33,793 bases of DNA, taken from NCBI RefSeq assembly GCF_002251775.1, contig NZ_NOXX01000228.1:293-34085 (forward strand), written 5' to 3'. A program made the translations under genes and the position numbers. Below, piece after piece: positions 17,063-26,336 of this stretch. This stretch comes from Flavobacterium aurantiibacter (GTDB taxonomy: Bacteria; Bacteroidota; Bacteroidia; Flavobacteriales; Flavobacteriaceae). Position 1 is the stretch's first letter. Every line of letters starts with the position of its first letter. The notes beneath the pieces are model-generated. The model had not been told where the DNA came from and did not search any database. It worked only from the letters and a program-made list of their open reading frames with translations.

Positions 17063-17764
17063 ATGCGACTTCGCTATTTTTTACTTTTTATTTTTTGCAG
17101 CGTTGTAGCAGCCGCGCAGGAGCTTCCGACGACGGTTGCCGACACGACCTTTTACTCGAAAGTTGATTCGTTGTATCGCGAAGACCAATTTTACCTGCGT
17201 ATTACTTACAATTTGGTGAGACAAATGCCTGACGGATATTCGCAAAACGGTGTATCGCCCGGTTTTGGCGGCGGTTTTCTGCGCGATTTTCCGCTGAACA
17301 AAAAGCGAACATTTGCTGTAGCCGCCGGTATGGGCATTTCGTACAACAAATACCACCACGATTTACAAGTTAGCGAGTTTGATGGCATGCGAAACTATGT
17401 GATTTTACAAGATGTGAATTACGATCGGAATAAAATGGAACAAGTTTTACTGGAGTTTCCGCTCGAAATTCGGTTTCGAAATTCAACGCCGGAGTCGCAC
17501 AAGTTTTGGCGGTTTTATGCCGGTTTTAAAGCCTCGTATTTAGTTTTTTCGAAAACCAAATTCGTTGGAAACGAAACGGTTACGGTTATTAATAATCGGG
17601 ATTTTCGAAAATGGCAATTTGGTCCATACCTCTCGGCAGGCTACAATACCTGGAATTTTTACGCGTATTACGGCTCGCAACCTTTATTCCGTAACGCGCA
17701 AATTGATGGCCGACGCATTGACTTAACGACCTTAAATTTAGGTTTGATGTTTTATATTTTGTAG
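17063..17764 (+). CDS. PorT-like outer-membrane beta-barrel protein
   Basis: A 233-residue exported protein. It begins with a signal peptide (MRLRY, a hydrophobic core, then VVAAAQ) and continues as alternating amphipathic beta strands rich in Tyr, Phe and Gly, ending in FYIL with a C-terminal aromatic pattern typical of barrels. Segments like FRDF, FWRFYAGF and GYNTWNFYAYY fit the 'porin family/PorT-like' proteins that flavobacteria carry next to rpoN. The start at 17063 is chosen because it opens the signal peptide and lies after the candidate promoter; ATGs at 17042 and 16913 would prepend residues to the signal sequence. Function in the outer membrane is not known. It converges on the PAP2-like gene with a 19-nt gap. 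Confidence 0.75.
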   Translation: MRLRYFLLFIFCSVVAAAQELPTTVADTTFYSKVDSLYREDQFYLRITYNLVRQMPDGYSQNGVSPGFGGGFLRDFPLNKKRTFAVAAGMGISYNKYHHDLQVSEFDGMRNYVILQDVNYDRNKMEQVLLEFPLEIRFRNSTPESHKFWRFYAGFKASYLVFSKTKFVGNETVTVINNRDFRKWQFGPYLSAGYNTWNFYAYYGSQPLFRNAQIDGRRIDLTTLNLGLMFYIL

Positions 17765-17783
17765 AAAGGCTTCGCTAACCGTC

Positions 17784-18410
17784 TTAAAACCAAAATAATA
17801 GCAGTAATTGCGGCGCTGTTCCGACGATTAAACCCGCGAGTAATTCGCTTGGTGTGTGTGCTTTCATGAGGAGTCGCGATGTGGCTACAGCACCGATAGA
17901 AAACAAAAGCATTGCAATTACCGGCAATAAGTTTACCTGAAAAAACAAGGAAGTTACTACAACAAAAGTTGCCAGACCGCTTGTAGCAGTGAGGTGCAAC
18001 GAAACTTTAAATTCTAGAAAAGTGGCCACTAAAGCCAACAGCGTACTGATTAAAGTTCCTAAGAAAAAGTAGTACAACGGTAAGCCAAACTCAACCGAAA
18101 CCGTATTTTTCAATAAAATAAACACCAATAAGCTATGAATAGCTAGAGGCATTTTACGCTGGTTGACATTTGCCAACATAATAGACTCTACTTTTTTGTA
18201 AGATCGCAGTAAGAAATAAACGGTTAGCGGAATAAACACCGTAACCAAAATTATTTGAATGTAAAACAGGTATTTAGCCTCGGCAGGATAATTGATGCCA
18301 ATAAAAAAATCGTAGAAAGTAACGGCAAATAGCGGCGTAAACAGCGGATGGAACACGTATGAAAATCCGATTAGGATGTTGCGAAGTGCTTTTTTTAGCT
18401 GCTGATTCAT
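17784..18410 (-). CDS. PAP2-like integral membrane protein
   Basis: A 208-residue protein with about six membrane segments. Its C-terminal SRLLMKAHTPSELLAG (S-R-x5-H-x3-E) resembles the third motif of PAP2 lipid phosphatases (S-R-x5-H-x3-D). The other motifs are degenerate: NQRKMP in place of K-x6-RP and ATSGLA in place of PSGH, which lacks the second histidine. It may therefore be an inactive or divergent member. The start codon overlaps the rpoN stop as TAATG, so it is translated with rpoN and is last in that operon. Proteins of this kind follow rpoN in many flavobacteria; their role is not established. Confidence 0.65.
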   Translation of the reverse strand: MNQQLKKALRNILIGFSYVFHPLFTPLFAVTFYDFFIGINYPAEAKYLFYIQIILVTVFIPLTVYFLLRSYKKVESIMLANVNQRKMPLAIHSLLVFILLKNTVSVEFGLPLYYFFLGTLISTLLALVATFLEFKVSLHLTATSGLATFVVVTSLFFQVNLLPVIAMLLFSIGAVATSRLLMKAHTPSELLAGLIVGTAPQLLLLFWF

Positions 18411-19873
18411 TACATTTTCTTACGCATACGCGCCACGGGAATGTCGAGTTGTTCGCGGTATTTTGCAATGGTTCGGCGCGCAATAGGATAGCCGCGTTCT
18501 TTGAGAATTTCGGCTAACTGATCGTCGGGTAACGGTTTGTGTTTGTCTTCTTCGCTGATTACGTCTTGCAAAATCTTTTTGATTTCGATGGTTGAAACAT
18601 CTTCACCTTGATCGTTTTTCATGGCTTCGGAGAAAAACTCTTTGATGAGTTTCGTTCCGTAAGGCGTTTCCACGTATTTGCTGTTGGCCACGCGCGAAAC
18701 GGTTGAGATATCAAGACCGACTAAATCGGCGATATCTTTCAAAATCATCGGTTTCAGTTTGGTTTCATCGCCATCTAAGAAGTATTCTTCTTGATAATGC
18801 ATGATGGCGTTCATGGTTACAAACAGCGTTTCTTGGCGTTGCTTGATGGCATCGATAAACCATTTTGCTGCATCGAGTTTTTGTTTGATGAACTGCACGG
18901 CTTCTTTTTGTTGCGACGATTTATCGCGAGAAACCTTGTATGTCTGCATCATTTCTTGGTAATCGCGCGATACGTGCAAGCTAGGTGCATTACGTCCGTT
19001 AAGCGTGAGTTCGAGTTCGCCGTTGTTGATGCGAATCGCAAAATCGGGCACAACGGTTTCGGTGAGTCGGCTGCTGCCTGCGAACGAGCCGCCTGGTTTC
19101 GGGTTGAGTTTCTCGATTTCGTGAATCGCTTTTTTCAACTGCTCGTTGCTGACACCGTATTTCTGGGCGAGTTTGTCGTAGTGCTTTTTCGTAAAGGCAT
19201 CGAATTGGTTCTCGATGATATCGATGGCTAAATCAACGTATTCCGAAGGTGTTTTGTGTTTTAATTGAAGCAGCAAGCACTCTTGCAGATCGCGCGCACC
19301 TACGCCCGAAGGTTCGAGTTCGTGGATTACGTGCAGCATGCGTTCCACGGTTTTTTCGTCGGTATAAATGGCTTGGGTAAAAGCCAAATCGTCTACAATA
19401 TCGGCGATGCTTCTGCGGATGTAGCCCATATCGTCGATCATTCCCACAAGAAACTCGGCTATGGCGCGTTCGTTTTCGGAGAGAATGAAGGTATTGAGCT
19501 GATTGATAAGATCTTGATGAAAACTAACCGCTGCGGCGTACGGCGATTCGCGGTCGTCATCGTCGTCGCTGTAGTTATTGATTTGTGTTTTGTAATCGGG
19601 CGTTTCGTCGTTACTCAAATACTCATCGATGTTGATGTCGTCGGCATCGATGTGTTCGTTGTCGTCGTTATCATACTCGTCGTAACTGTCGTTTTCGTAG
19701 GCGTCTTTTTCAAATTCGTCTTCATTGCCCGATTCCAGTGCCGGATTCTCGTTCATTTCTTCCATGAGGCGTTGTTCGAACGCTTGGGTAGGAAGCTGAA
19801 TCAATTTCATCAACTGAATTTGTTGAGGCGAAAGCTTCTGAGAGAGTTTGAGGTTTAGATGCTGTTTTAACAT
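18410..19873 (-). CDS. rpoN: RNA polymerase sigma-54 factor
   Basis: A 487-residue sigma-54, which directs RNA polymerase to -24/-12 promoters that need an ATP-driven activator. Region I is the Gln/Leu-rich N-terminus (PQQIQLMKLIQLP, 16-28). Region II is long and very acidic (about 47-109, many Asp and Glu). The core-binding domain follows, then a helix-turn-helix (about 377-400, LKDIADLVGLDISTVSR) and the RpoN box ARRTIAKYREQL (465-476) that reads the -24 element. All landmarks are intact. It lies 72 nt after asnS with its own candidate promoter, and overlaps the PAP2-like gene by one base. No sigma-54 activator (AAA+ enhancer-binding protein) is in the window. Confidence 0.97.
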   Translation of the reverse strand: MLKQHLNLKLSQKLSPQQIQLMKLIQLPTQAFEQRLMEEMNENPALESGNEDEFEKDAYENDSYDEYDNDDNEHIDADDINIDEYLSNDETPDYKTQINNYSDDDDDRESPYAAAVSFHQDLINQLNTFILSENERAIAEFLVGMIDDMGYIRRSIADIVDDLAFTQAIYTDEKTVERMLHVIHELEPSGVGARDLQECLLLQLKHKTPSEYVDLAIDIIENQFDAFTKKHYDKLAQKYGVSNEQLKKAIHEIEKLNPKPGGSFAGSSRLTETVVPDFAIRINNGELELTLNGRNAPSLHVSRDYQEMMQTYKVSRDKSSQQKEAVQFIKQKLDAAKWFIDAIKQRQETLFVTMNAIMHYQEEYFLDGDETKLKPMILKDIADLVGLDISTVSRVANSKYVETPYGTKLIKEFFSEAMKNDQGEDVSTIEIKKILQDVISEEDKHKPLPDDQLAEILKERGYPIARRTIAKYREQLDIPVARMRKKM

Positions 19874-19890
19874 AACGATTATTGGTAGCC

Positions 19891-19922
19891 TAAATTTACG
19901 GATTTAGAAGCACGTGTGTCAA
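19891..19922 (-). promoter_or_regulatory. Candidate promoter of rpoN
   Basis: On the minus strand TTG (19922-19920) and TAAATTTA (19898-19891) are 21 nt apart. The -7 box has one mismatch to TAnnTTTG and lies 17 nt before the rpoN ATG, so the leader is short. The -33 box overlaps the intergenic gap after asnS. Confidence 0.45.
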
Positions 19923-19945
19923 GCCGAAATTTATTTTTCCAACGA

Positions 19946-21379
19946 TTAAAATTCTGCGTTTTGTGGTGTTCTTGGGAACGGAATTACGTCGCGAATATTG
20001 CTCATTCCGGTAACGAAAAGTACCAAACGTTCGAAACCAAGACCAAAACCGGAGTGAATTGCCGATCCGAAGCGGCGTGTATCGAGATACCACCACAATT
20101 CTTCTTGGTCGATTCCGAGTTTTTCCATCTTTTCGACCAGAACCTCGTAGCGTTCTTCTCGCTGCGAACCACCTACAATTTCCCCAATTCCCGGGAACAA
20201 AATATCCATAGCGCGAACGGTTTTTCCGTCTTCATTCAAACGCATGTAAAACGCTTTGATGTTTGCCGGATAATCGAATAAGATTACTGGAGATTTAAAG
20301 TGTTTTTCAACCAGGTAACGCTCGTGCTCCGACTGTAAATCGGCGCCCCATTCTTCGATCACGTAGGCAAATTTCTTGTTTTTATTGGGTTTGCTGTTTT
20401 TGAGAATATCGATTGCTTCGGTGTACGAAACGCGCTTAAAGTTGTTTTCTAAAACAAAGTTCAGCTTTTCGCGAAGTTTCATTTCCGAGCGTTCGGCTTG
20501 AGGTTTTGATTTCTCTTCGTCTAACAAACGCGACTCGAGGAAGGCGATATCGTCTTCACAGTGATCGAGCGTGTATTTGATGACGTAACGAATGAAATCT
20601 TCCGCCAAATCCATATTGTCGTGCAAATCATTAAACGCTACTTCGGGTTCAATCATCCAGAATTCGGCTAAGTGACGCGAGGTGTTTGAATTTTCGGCAC
20701 GAAATGTCGGTCCGAATGTATAGACTTGCCCTAATGCCATCGCGTAGGTTTCCGCTTCAAGCTGACCAGACACCGTTAAATTGGTATGTTTTCCGAAGAA
20801 ATCTTCTTTGTAATTGATGGTTCCGTCTTCTTTTCTTGGAATTTGATCTAGGTTTAAAGACGTTACTTGAAACATTTCGCCCGCTCCTTCTGCATCGGCA
20901 CCCGTAATTACAGGTGTATGTACATACACAAAGCCTTTTTCTCTAAAATACTGATGAATGGCAAAAGCGAGTGCAGAACGTACGCGCATGATGGCTCCAA
21001 AAGCGTTGGTACGCACGCGAAGATGCGCGTTTTCACGCAGGAATTCGAGACTGTGTTTTTTCGGTTGCATCGGAAACTTCTCCGCATCCGAATCGCCCAA
21101 AATTTCCAAACGCGTTACCTGAACTTCAAATTTTTGACCGGCGCCCTGACTTTCCACCAAAGTGCCGTGCAATTGCAAAGCAGCACCGGTTGTGATTCGC
21201 TTTAAAGTTGTTTCATCGGTATTTTCAAAGTCGACAACACATTGAATGTTGTTAATTGTCGATCCGTCGTTCAATGCAATAAACTGGTTGTTACGAAAAG
21301 TTCGTACCCATCCGCGAACGCCAACCTCTGTATTTACAAGGGTTCCGGCCAATAAATCTTTTACCTTAGAATATTTCAT
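19946..21379 (-). CDS. asnS: Asparaginyl-tRNA synthetase
   Basis: A 477-residue class IIb synthetase that charges tRNA(Asn) with asparagine in the cytoplasm. An N-terminal OB-fold anticodon-binding domain (about 15-100, VRGWVRTFR) precedes the catalytic core with motif 2 FRAEN..RHLAEF (226-240) and motif 3 GFGLGFER (444-451). The ending [11 protein letters not shown] is characteristic of AsnRS. Length is normal. It lies between the RND transporter (62 nt) and rpoN (72 nt) on the same strand and has an exact -7 box of its own. Confidence 0.98.
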   Translation of the reverse strand: MKYSKVKDLLAGTLVNTEVGVRGWVRTFRNNQFIALNDGSTINNIQCVVDFENTDETTLKRITTGAALQLHGTLVESQGAGQKFEVQVTRLEILGDSDAEKFPMQPKKHSLEFLRENAHLRVRTNAFGAIMRVRSALAFAIHQYFREKGFVYVHTPVITGADAEGAGEMFQVTSLNLDQIPRKEDGTINYKEDFFGKHTNLTVSGQLEAETYAMALGQVYTFGPTFRAENSNTSRHLAEFWMIEPEVAFNDLHDNMDLAEDFIRYVIKYTLDHCEDDIAFLESRLLDEEKSKPQAERSEMKLREKLNFVLENNFKRVSYTEAIDILKNSKPNKNKKFAYVIEEWGADLQSEHERYLVEKHFKSPVILFDYPANIKAFYMRLNEDGKTVRAMDILFPGIGEIVGGSQREERYEVLVEKMEKLGIDQEELWWYLDTRRFGSAIHSGFGLGFERLVLFVTGMSNIRDVIPFPRTPQNAEF

Positions 21380-21411
21380 AATCGGGCAATCTGTTAATTT
21401 GCAATAGCGCG

Positions 21412-21419
21412 CAAATATA
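21412..21419 (-). promoter_or_regulatory. Bacteroidota -7 box of asnS
   Basis: On the minus strand this reads TATATTTG, an exact TAnnTTTG match, 32 nt before the asnS ATG. No clear TTG -33 element is seen at 19-23 nt. Confidence 0.5.
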
Positions 21420-21441
21420 GTTTAAAAAGTATTTTTTTATG

Positions 21442-23871
21442 CTAAGACGATAAATCGCGATGTCCGGGCATTTGATCGATTTCATCGTCGGTGCGTTCGG
21501 CAATTGGAACAATCGGTTCTTTAAATTCTTGTTCGTTTGCCAAGGTTTTATTGAGTGTTAATACCAGCGATGGAAGTAACATTAAGTTCGATAACATGCC
21601 GAAACAAAGTGTTATCGAAACGAGGCCGCCGAGAGCAATCGTTCCGCCGAAGCTCGACAACATAAACACCGAAAATCCAAAAAAGAGCACAATCGAAGTA
21701 TAGAACATACTTAAACCGGCATCGTTAAAGGTGGCATAAACCGATTTTCGAATTTTCCAGTTGTTGCGTTTCAGTTCTTCACGGTACTGCGCCAGAAATC
21801 GAATGGTATCATCAACCGACAAACCAAAGGCAATTCCAAAAACTAAAATGGTAGATGGTTTTAATGGTATATCCAAAAAGCCCATTAACCCAGCTGTCAA
21901 TAAAAGGGGAAGCATGTTTGGAATGAGCGATACTAAAATCATTTTCGGCGAACGGAACATAAATCCAACTAACAAACAGGTCAGGAAAAAGGCAAACAGC
22001 AACGACGACATTAAATTATCGAGCAAATAGCCCGTTCCTTTTTGGAAGACAAAAGCTTTTCCAGTAATTGTTACGGTGTAGCGATCTTTCGGGAAAATTT
22101 TATCGATTTCTTTGCGGAGTTCGGCTTCGATGAGTGGAATCTTATCGCCGTTTTCGTCGCGCATAAATGTGGTTACACGAGCATAGCGCCCGGTTGAATC
22201 GACATAACTTTTTAATAAATCGGTTTTCTGGCTTCCGGAAGAATTCTTAATGTAGGTAAGAATAAACGCTTGTTCTTGAGAGGTAGGAAGTGCGTAGAAT
22301 TGCGGATTTCCGTTGTAATACGCTTGCTTAGCGTATTTTATCACACCAACTACCGAGAGTGGTTTCGACAAGCCCGGCACTTCATCGATCGCTTGTTCGA
22401 GCTCGTCGATACGACGCAAAGTAGCCGATTTCATCACACCTTTTTTGCGCTTGGTATCGATCATTATTTCCAGTGGCATAACGCCGTCGAACTCTTTTTC
22501 AAAGAACTGAATATCTCGGAAGAAGTCGGTATTTCGAGGCATGTCTTCGATGATACTGCCGCTGATACGCATTTTGTATATTCCAATGATGCTCAACACG
22601 AGTAAGGCTACAGCCGCGCTGTACACGGAAAAACGATTGTATTTTACGGTGCGCAATATCCAATCCATAAAAGTTTTCACGGCACTGGAATCGAGGTGTT
22701 CGAGATGGCGATCTTTCGGCGGCGGAATGTAACTGTGTGCAATCGGAATCACAATCAAACACAAGACAAACAAGCCCATGATGTTTATTGCAGTTACGAT
22801 TCCAAATTCCAACAATAATTGATTGTTCGAAGTAACGAAAGTGGCAAAACCAATAGCGGTGGTCAGATTGGTCATGAGCGTTGCCATACCCACTTTTGTG
22901 GTAACGCGTTGCAGTGCCTTAACTTTATTTCGGTGTACTTTAAATTCTTGATGGTACTTGTTGGTAAGGAAAATACAGTTCGGAATGCCAATAACAATTA
23001 CCAAAGCGGGAACCAGCGCGGTGAGTACTGTAATTTCGTAGTTTAGAAGACCGAGTATGCCGAACGACCACATTACGCCAATAATCACAATGATGGCCGA
23101 GATAAGTGTAGCTCTGAAACTTCGGAAAAAATAGAAAAACAGTAAAGAAGTAACGAGCAATGCCGCACCGATAAAAATGCTGATTTCCGATAAAATTTTC
23201 TCGGCATTTAAGGTTCGGATGTAGGGCATACCGCTTACGCGAAGATCCACTTTCGTTGATTTCTCGAAATTTTCCACCAGCGAAACAAAGCGTTTTAGTA
23301 TGTATTGTTTGCGTTCGGGCGTGTTTACCAAATCTTTTCGCATGTAAATGGCGGCACGCACCGTTCCGCTTGCTCGATTGAGCAGCAAACCTTCGTAAAA
23401 AGGAAGCTTTGTAAACAGAACTCTTTGAAGCGAATCGAGATATCTTTGGTTTTTCACTTTAGCCGCATCGACAAACGATCGGAGTTCGAAACCTTGAATC
23501 GAGTCGTTTCGCGTGAGAACTTTGAGGTTGTTCGGCGCTAAAACCAGACTAATTTCCTTGTCGCTTTCTAAACTGCTAATCAATTTTTGCCACTGCTCAA
23601 AAGTCTGCGGTTTAAACAAATCATGTTGCTTTATTCCGATGACAATCAGGTTTCCTTCTTCGCCAAAGCGGTTTAGAAAGGCGTTGTATTCAATATTTAC
23701 CGGATTGTCGGCAGGCAGTAAATTAGCTTCGGTATGCGTAAATTTGATGTATTTCCACTGCAAACAAAGAAAGGCAGTTAAAACGGCCAAAGCTATGAGC
23801 ATGAGTGTTTTATTTCGCAAAACAACCCGCGCAATTAACTCCCAAAAGCCCAAACTAAACCACTTAACCAT
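21442..23871 (-). CDS. RND/MMPL-family transporter
   Basis: An 809-residue inner-membrane protein with the two-fold RND plan: a membrane segment near the N-terminus, a periplasmic domain (about 35-215), a bundle of membrane segments (about 220-385), a further segment near 415, a second periplasmic domain (about 430-615) and a second bundle (about 620-780). GLSVDDTIRFLAQY in the second bundle is the conserved RND/Patched-like motif with paired Asp in a membrane helix. It resembles MMPL/'patched-like' exporters rather than AcrB (about 1050 residues). No membrane-fusion protein or TolC gene adjoins. Substrate unknown. The ATG at 23871 is preferred to an in-frame TTG at 23889, because that TTG is part of a perfect -7 promoter box. 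Confidence 0.88.
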   Translation of the reverse strand: MVKWFSLGFWELIARVVLRNKTLMLIALAVLTAFLCLQWKYIKFTHTEANLLPADNPVNIEYNAFLNRFGEEGNLIVIGIKQHDLFKPQTFEQWQKLISSLESDKEISLVLAPNNLKVLTRNDSIQGFELRSFVDAAKVKNQRYLDSLQRVLFTKLPFYEGLLLNRASGTVRAAIYMRKDLVNTPERKQYILKRFVSLVENFEKSTKVDLRVSGMPYIRTLNAEKILSEISIFIGAALLVTSLLFFYFFRSFRATLISAIIVIIGVMWSFGILGLLNYEITVLTALVPALVIVIGIPNCIFLTNKYHQEFKVHRNKVKALQRVTTKVGMATLMTNLTTAIGFATFVTSNNQLLLEFGIVTAINIMGLFVLCLIVIPIAHSYIPPPKDRHLEHLDSSAVKTFMDWILRTVKYNRFSVYSAAVALLVLSIIGIYKMRISGSIIEDMPRNTDFFRDIQFFEKEFDGVMPLEIMIDTKRKKGVMKSATLRRIDELEQAIDEVPGLSKPLSVVGVIKYAKQAYYNGNPQFYALPTSQEQAFILTYIKNSSGSQKTDLLKSYVDSTGRYARVTTFMRDENGDKIPLIEAELRKEIDKIFPKDRYTVTITGKAFVFQKGTGYLLDNLMSSLLFAFFLTCLLVGFMFRSPKMILVSLIPNMLPLLLTAGLMGFLDIPLKPSTILVFGIAFGLSVDDTIRFLAQYREELKRNNWKIRKSVYATFNDAGLSMFYTSIVLFFGFSVFMLSSFGGTIALGGLVSITLCFGMLSNLMLLPSLVLTLNKTLANEQEFKEPIVPIAERTDDEIDQMPGHRDLSS

Positions 23872-23886
23872 CCAAAAAAATTTCGG

Positions 23887-23894
23887 CAAAGGTA
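23887..23894 (-). promoter_or_regulatory. Bacteroidota -7 box of the RND gene
   Basis: On the minus strand this reads TACCTTTG, an exact TAnnTTTG match, ending 15 nt before the ATG at 23871. The leader would be only about 10 nt. Confidence 0.5.
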
Positions 23895-23999
23895 GCGTAA
23901 AACTAAGGGTTATGGAATAGGAAAATGCGCGATTTTACGGCATTTCTTAATCGGTTTACAATTTAAATTTCACGTAAAATGTTTTGAAAAGAAAATGTA

Positions 24000-24007
24000 T
24001 ATATTTG
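24000..24007 (+). promoter_or_regulatory. Bacteroidota -7 box of the antiporter gene
   Basis: TATATTTG matches TAnnTTTG exactly, 37 nt before the ATG at 24045. A TTG at 23984-23986 is only 13 nt upstream, closer than usual, so the -33 element is uncertain. The box lies in the 173-nt divergent region shared with the RND gene. Confidence 0.45.
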
Positions 24008-24044
24008 AAAACATCGACATTTGAATTTTTAGGTCTTTTTGTGA

Positions 24045-26315
24045 ATGAAGAATTTTAAAAACACAGCTTTTTACATATTGATAACCGGCGGATTTTCAGC
24101 GCTGATTTACTTCATTCTCATTGAAGGCAAAAAAATGCAAGGCTATGTTCCCAAGCCGGCGTTGAAAAATATCCCGGACCAGTGGGGACATTTCGTCGAA
24201 TCGATGATCGAAAGTGTGCGCGAACCTCTGGCGATACTTTTGCTGCAAATTATTACCATTATTCTGACTGCTCGAATTTTTGGATGGATTTTCAGAAAAA
24301 TCGGACAACCCAGCGTAATTGGCGAAATGATTGCCGGTATCGTACTCGGACCCTCGCTTGTTGGCATGTATTTTCCGGAATTTTTCGAAGCCCTTTTCCC
24401 GGTGGCGTCTCTGGCGAATCTGAAGTTTTTGAGTCAGATTGGATTAATACTCTTCATGTACGTTATCGGTATGGAACTCGACCTCAGCGCGTTGCGAAAT
24501 AAAGCCAACGACGCCGTAGTCATCAGTCACGCGAGTATCATTTTTCCGTTTGCGCTCGGAACGGCCCTCGCCTACTTCATTTTCACTGATTTTGCTCCAA
24601 AAGGTATTGCCTTCTCCTCGTTTGCCCTCTTTTTAGGAATTGCCATGAGTATCACCGCGTTTCCGGTGTTAGCACGCATTGTTCAGGAACGAGGCATTCA
24701 TAAAACAAAGCTCGGAACCATCGTAATTACGTGCGCGGCCGCCGACGATATAACCGCATGGTGCCTATTAGCCACCGTAATTGCCATTGTTAAAGCAGGC
24801 TCGTTAATTTCGTCCTTGTACGTAATTGCTATGGCAGTAGCCTACGTTTTTCTGATGCTAAAATTGGTAAAGCCGTTCTTGGCGCGCGTAGGAGCACTGA
24901 AAAACTCACGTCAAAGTTTGAGCAAGCCGGTAGTAGCTATCTTCTTGTTAACGCTCATTATTTCAGCGTACGTAACCGAAATTATTGGAATCCACGCCTT
25001 ATTTGGTGCGTTTATGGCCGGTGCAATTATGCCTGAAAATGCACGCTTTCGCGGAATAATCATCGAAAAAGTAGAAGACGTTTCTGTAATCTTACTTTTA
25101 CCTCTCTTCTTTGTTTTCACGGGTTTACGTACACAAATTGGTTTGATAGACGACGTTGAGTTGTGGAAAATGACCGGTATAATCATCGTTGTAGCGGTTG
25201 CCGGAAAATTCTTAGGCTCGGCTTTGGCAGCAAAATTTGTGGGTCAGTCGTGGCGCGATTCATTTACCATTGGTGCCCTGATGAACACACGAGGTTTGAT
25301 GGAACTTATTGTATTGAACATCGGTTTAGATTTGGGCGTACTTACCACCGAAGTGTTTACGATGATGGTAATCATGGCGTTAGTTACCACGTTTATGACG
25401 GGACCGGCGTTGGATTTAATCAATTACATTTCGAAGAAAAAAGATTCGATTGTACCGGAAACGGTTACTTTGAGCGATAAATTCAAGATTTTATTGTCGT
25501 TTGGAAACGCCGAGCGCGGAAAGGCGTTGCTGCGATTGTCGCACGCGCTTACGCAGAAAGAACAGCAAACAAGTATAGTTACCGCAATGCACCTCACCTT
25601 GAGTAATGAATTACACACCTTTGAATTCGACGAACTGGAGAACAAGAACTTCAATCCGATTCTAACGGAAGCTAAAAATCTAAACCAGCCAATATTAACG
25701 ATTTTTAAAGCGTCGAACGACATTGATACCGACATTGTTGAGATTTCGAACCAAGGTGATTACGATTTGCTGCTCATCGGATTGGGGCAGTCGATTTTTG
25801 ACGGTACTCTATTGGGTAAGGTTTTGGGGATTACGACTTCGATCATTAATCCGGATCGTTTGTTGGATAAGTTCACCGGAAAAGAAGGATTGTTTGCGAA
25901 TTCGCCTTTCGACGAGCGCACCCGACTCATTTTATCCAAAGCAAAAATGCCAGTTGGAATTTTGGTGGAAAAGAACTTAGAACAAATCACCAAGGTTTTT
26001 CTGCCGATTTTCAGTGAAGACGATCGTTTTTTAATTGATTACGCTGCGCGATTGATTCGCAACGGCGTTTCTTCGGTTACGCTAATCGATCCAAACAACG
26101 TGGTCAAAAACAATGCGCAATTTTACGGAGCGCTCGACTTAATTGAACGCGATTTCCCAGGCAGTACCGATATGTTGGAAGATCGGATTATAAAGAAAGA
26201 ATTTTTGGCGCAGCAAGACATTATGCTGGTATCGTTCGAAAGTTGGCGAAAGCTTGTTAGTTCGCAAAGTGTTTGGTTGAGCAACAGTCCATCAACGCTG
26301 ATTATGCGGGCGTAA
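24045..26315 (+). CDS. CPA2-type cation:proton antiporter
   Basis: A 756-residue inner-membrane protein. Residues about 10-460 hold about 13 membrane segments of the Na+/H+ exchanger fold, including the ion-binding AADDITAW stretch with D234-D235 (the paired Asp of electrogenic-type exchangers), IGQPSVIGEMIAGIVLGP and the MNTRGLMELI helix near residue 415. This is the KefB/NapA-like CPA2 group. The C-terminal about 290 residues (from about 465) are soluble, with alternating strands and helices like a pair of universal-stress-protein folds, rather than a Trk RCK domain. Likely role: exchange of Na+ or K+ for H+ in pH or salt balance. Single gene, divergent from the RND gene and converging on the DUF5686 gene with a 21-nt gap and no hairpin. 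Confidence 0.9.
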   Translation: MKNFKNTAFYILITGGFSALIYFILIEGKKMQGYVPKPALKNIPDQWGHFVESMIESVREPLAILLLQIITIILTARIFGWIFRKIGQPSVIGEMIAGIVLGPSLVGMYFPEFFEALFPVASLANLKFLSQIGLILFMYVIGMELDLSALRNKANDAVVISHASIIFPFALGTALAYFIFTDFAPKGIAFSSFALFLGIAMSITAFPVLARIVQERGIHKTKLGTIVITCAAADDITAWCLLATVIAIVKAGSLISSLYVIAMAVAYVFLMLKLVKPFLARVGALKNSRQSLSKPVVAIFLLTLIISAYVTEIIGIHALFGAFMAGAIMPENARFRGIIIEKVEDVSVILLLPLFFVFTGLRTQIGLIDDVELWKMTGIIIVVAVAGKFLGSALAAKFVGQSWRDSFTIGALMNTRGLMELIVLNIGLDLGVLTTEVFTMMVIMALVTTFMTGPALDLINYISKKKDSIVPETVTLSDKFKILLSFGNAERGKALLRLSHALTQKEQQTSIVTAMHLTLSNELHTFEFDELENKNFNPILTEAKNLNQPILTIFKASNDIDTDIVEISNQGDYDLLLIGLGQSIFDGTLLGKVLGITTSIINPDRLLDKFTGKEGLFANSPFDERTRLILSKAKMPVGILVEKNLEQITKVFLPIFSEDDRFLIDYAARLIRNGVSSVTLIDPNNVVKNNAQFYGALDLIERDFPGSTDMLEDRIIKKEFLAQQDIMLVSFESWRKLVSSQSVWLSNSPSTLIMRA

Positions 26316-26336
26316 TTTTGAATTACACTAGTTTCT

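Noticed and set aside
18791..19858. Long + strand frames opposite rpoN (18791-19231 and 19265-19858)
   Set aside because: They are antisense shadows of the intact sigma-54 gene; the second is a Val-rich mirror of the acidic region.
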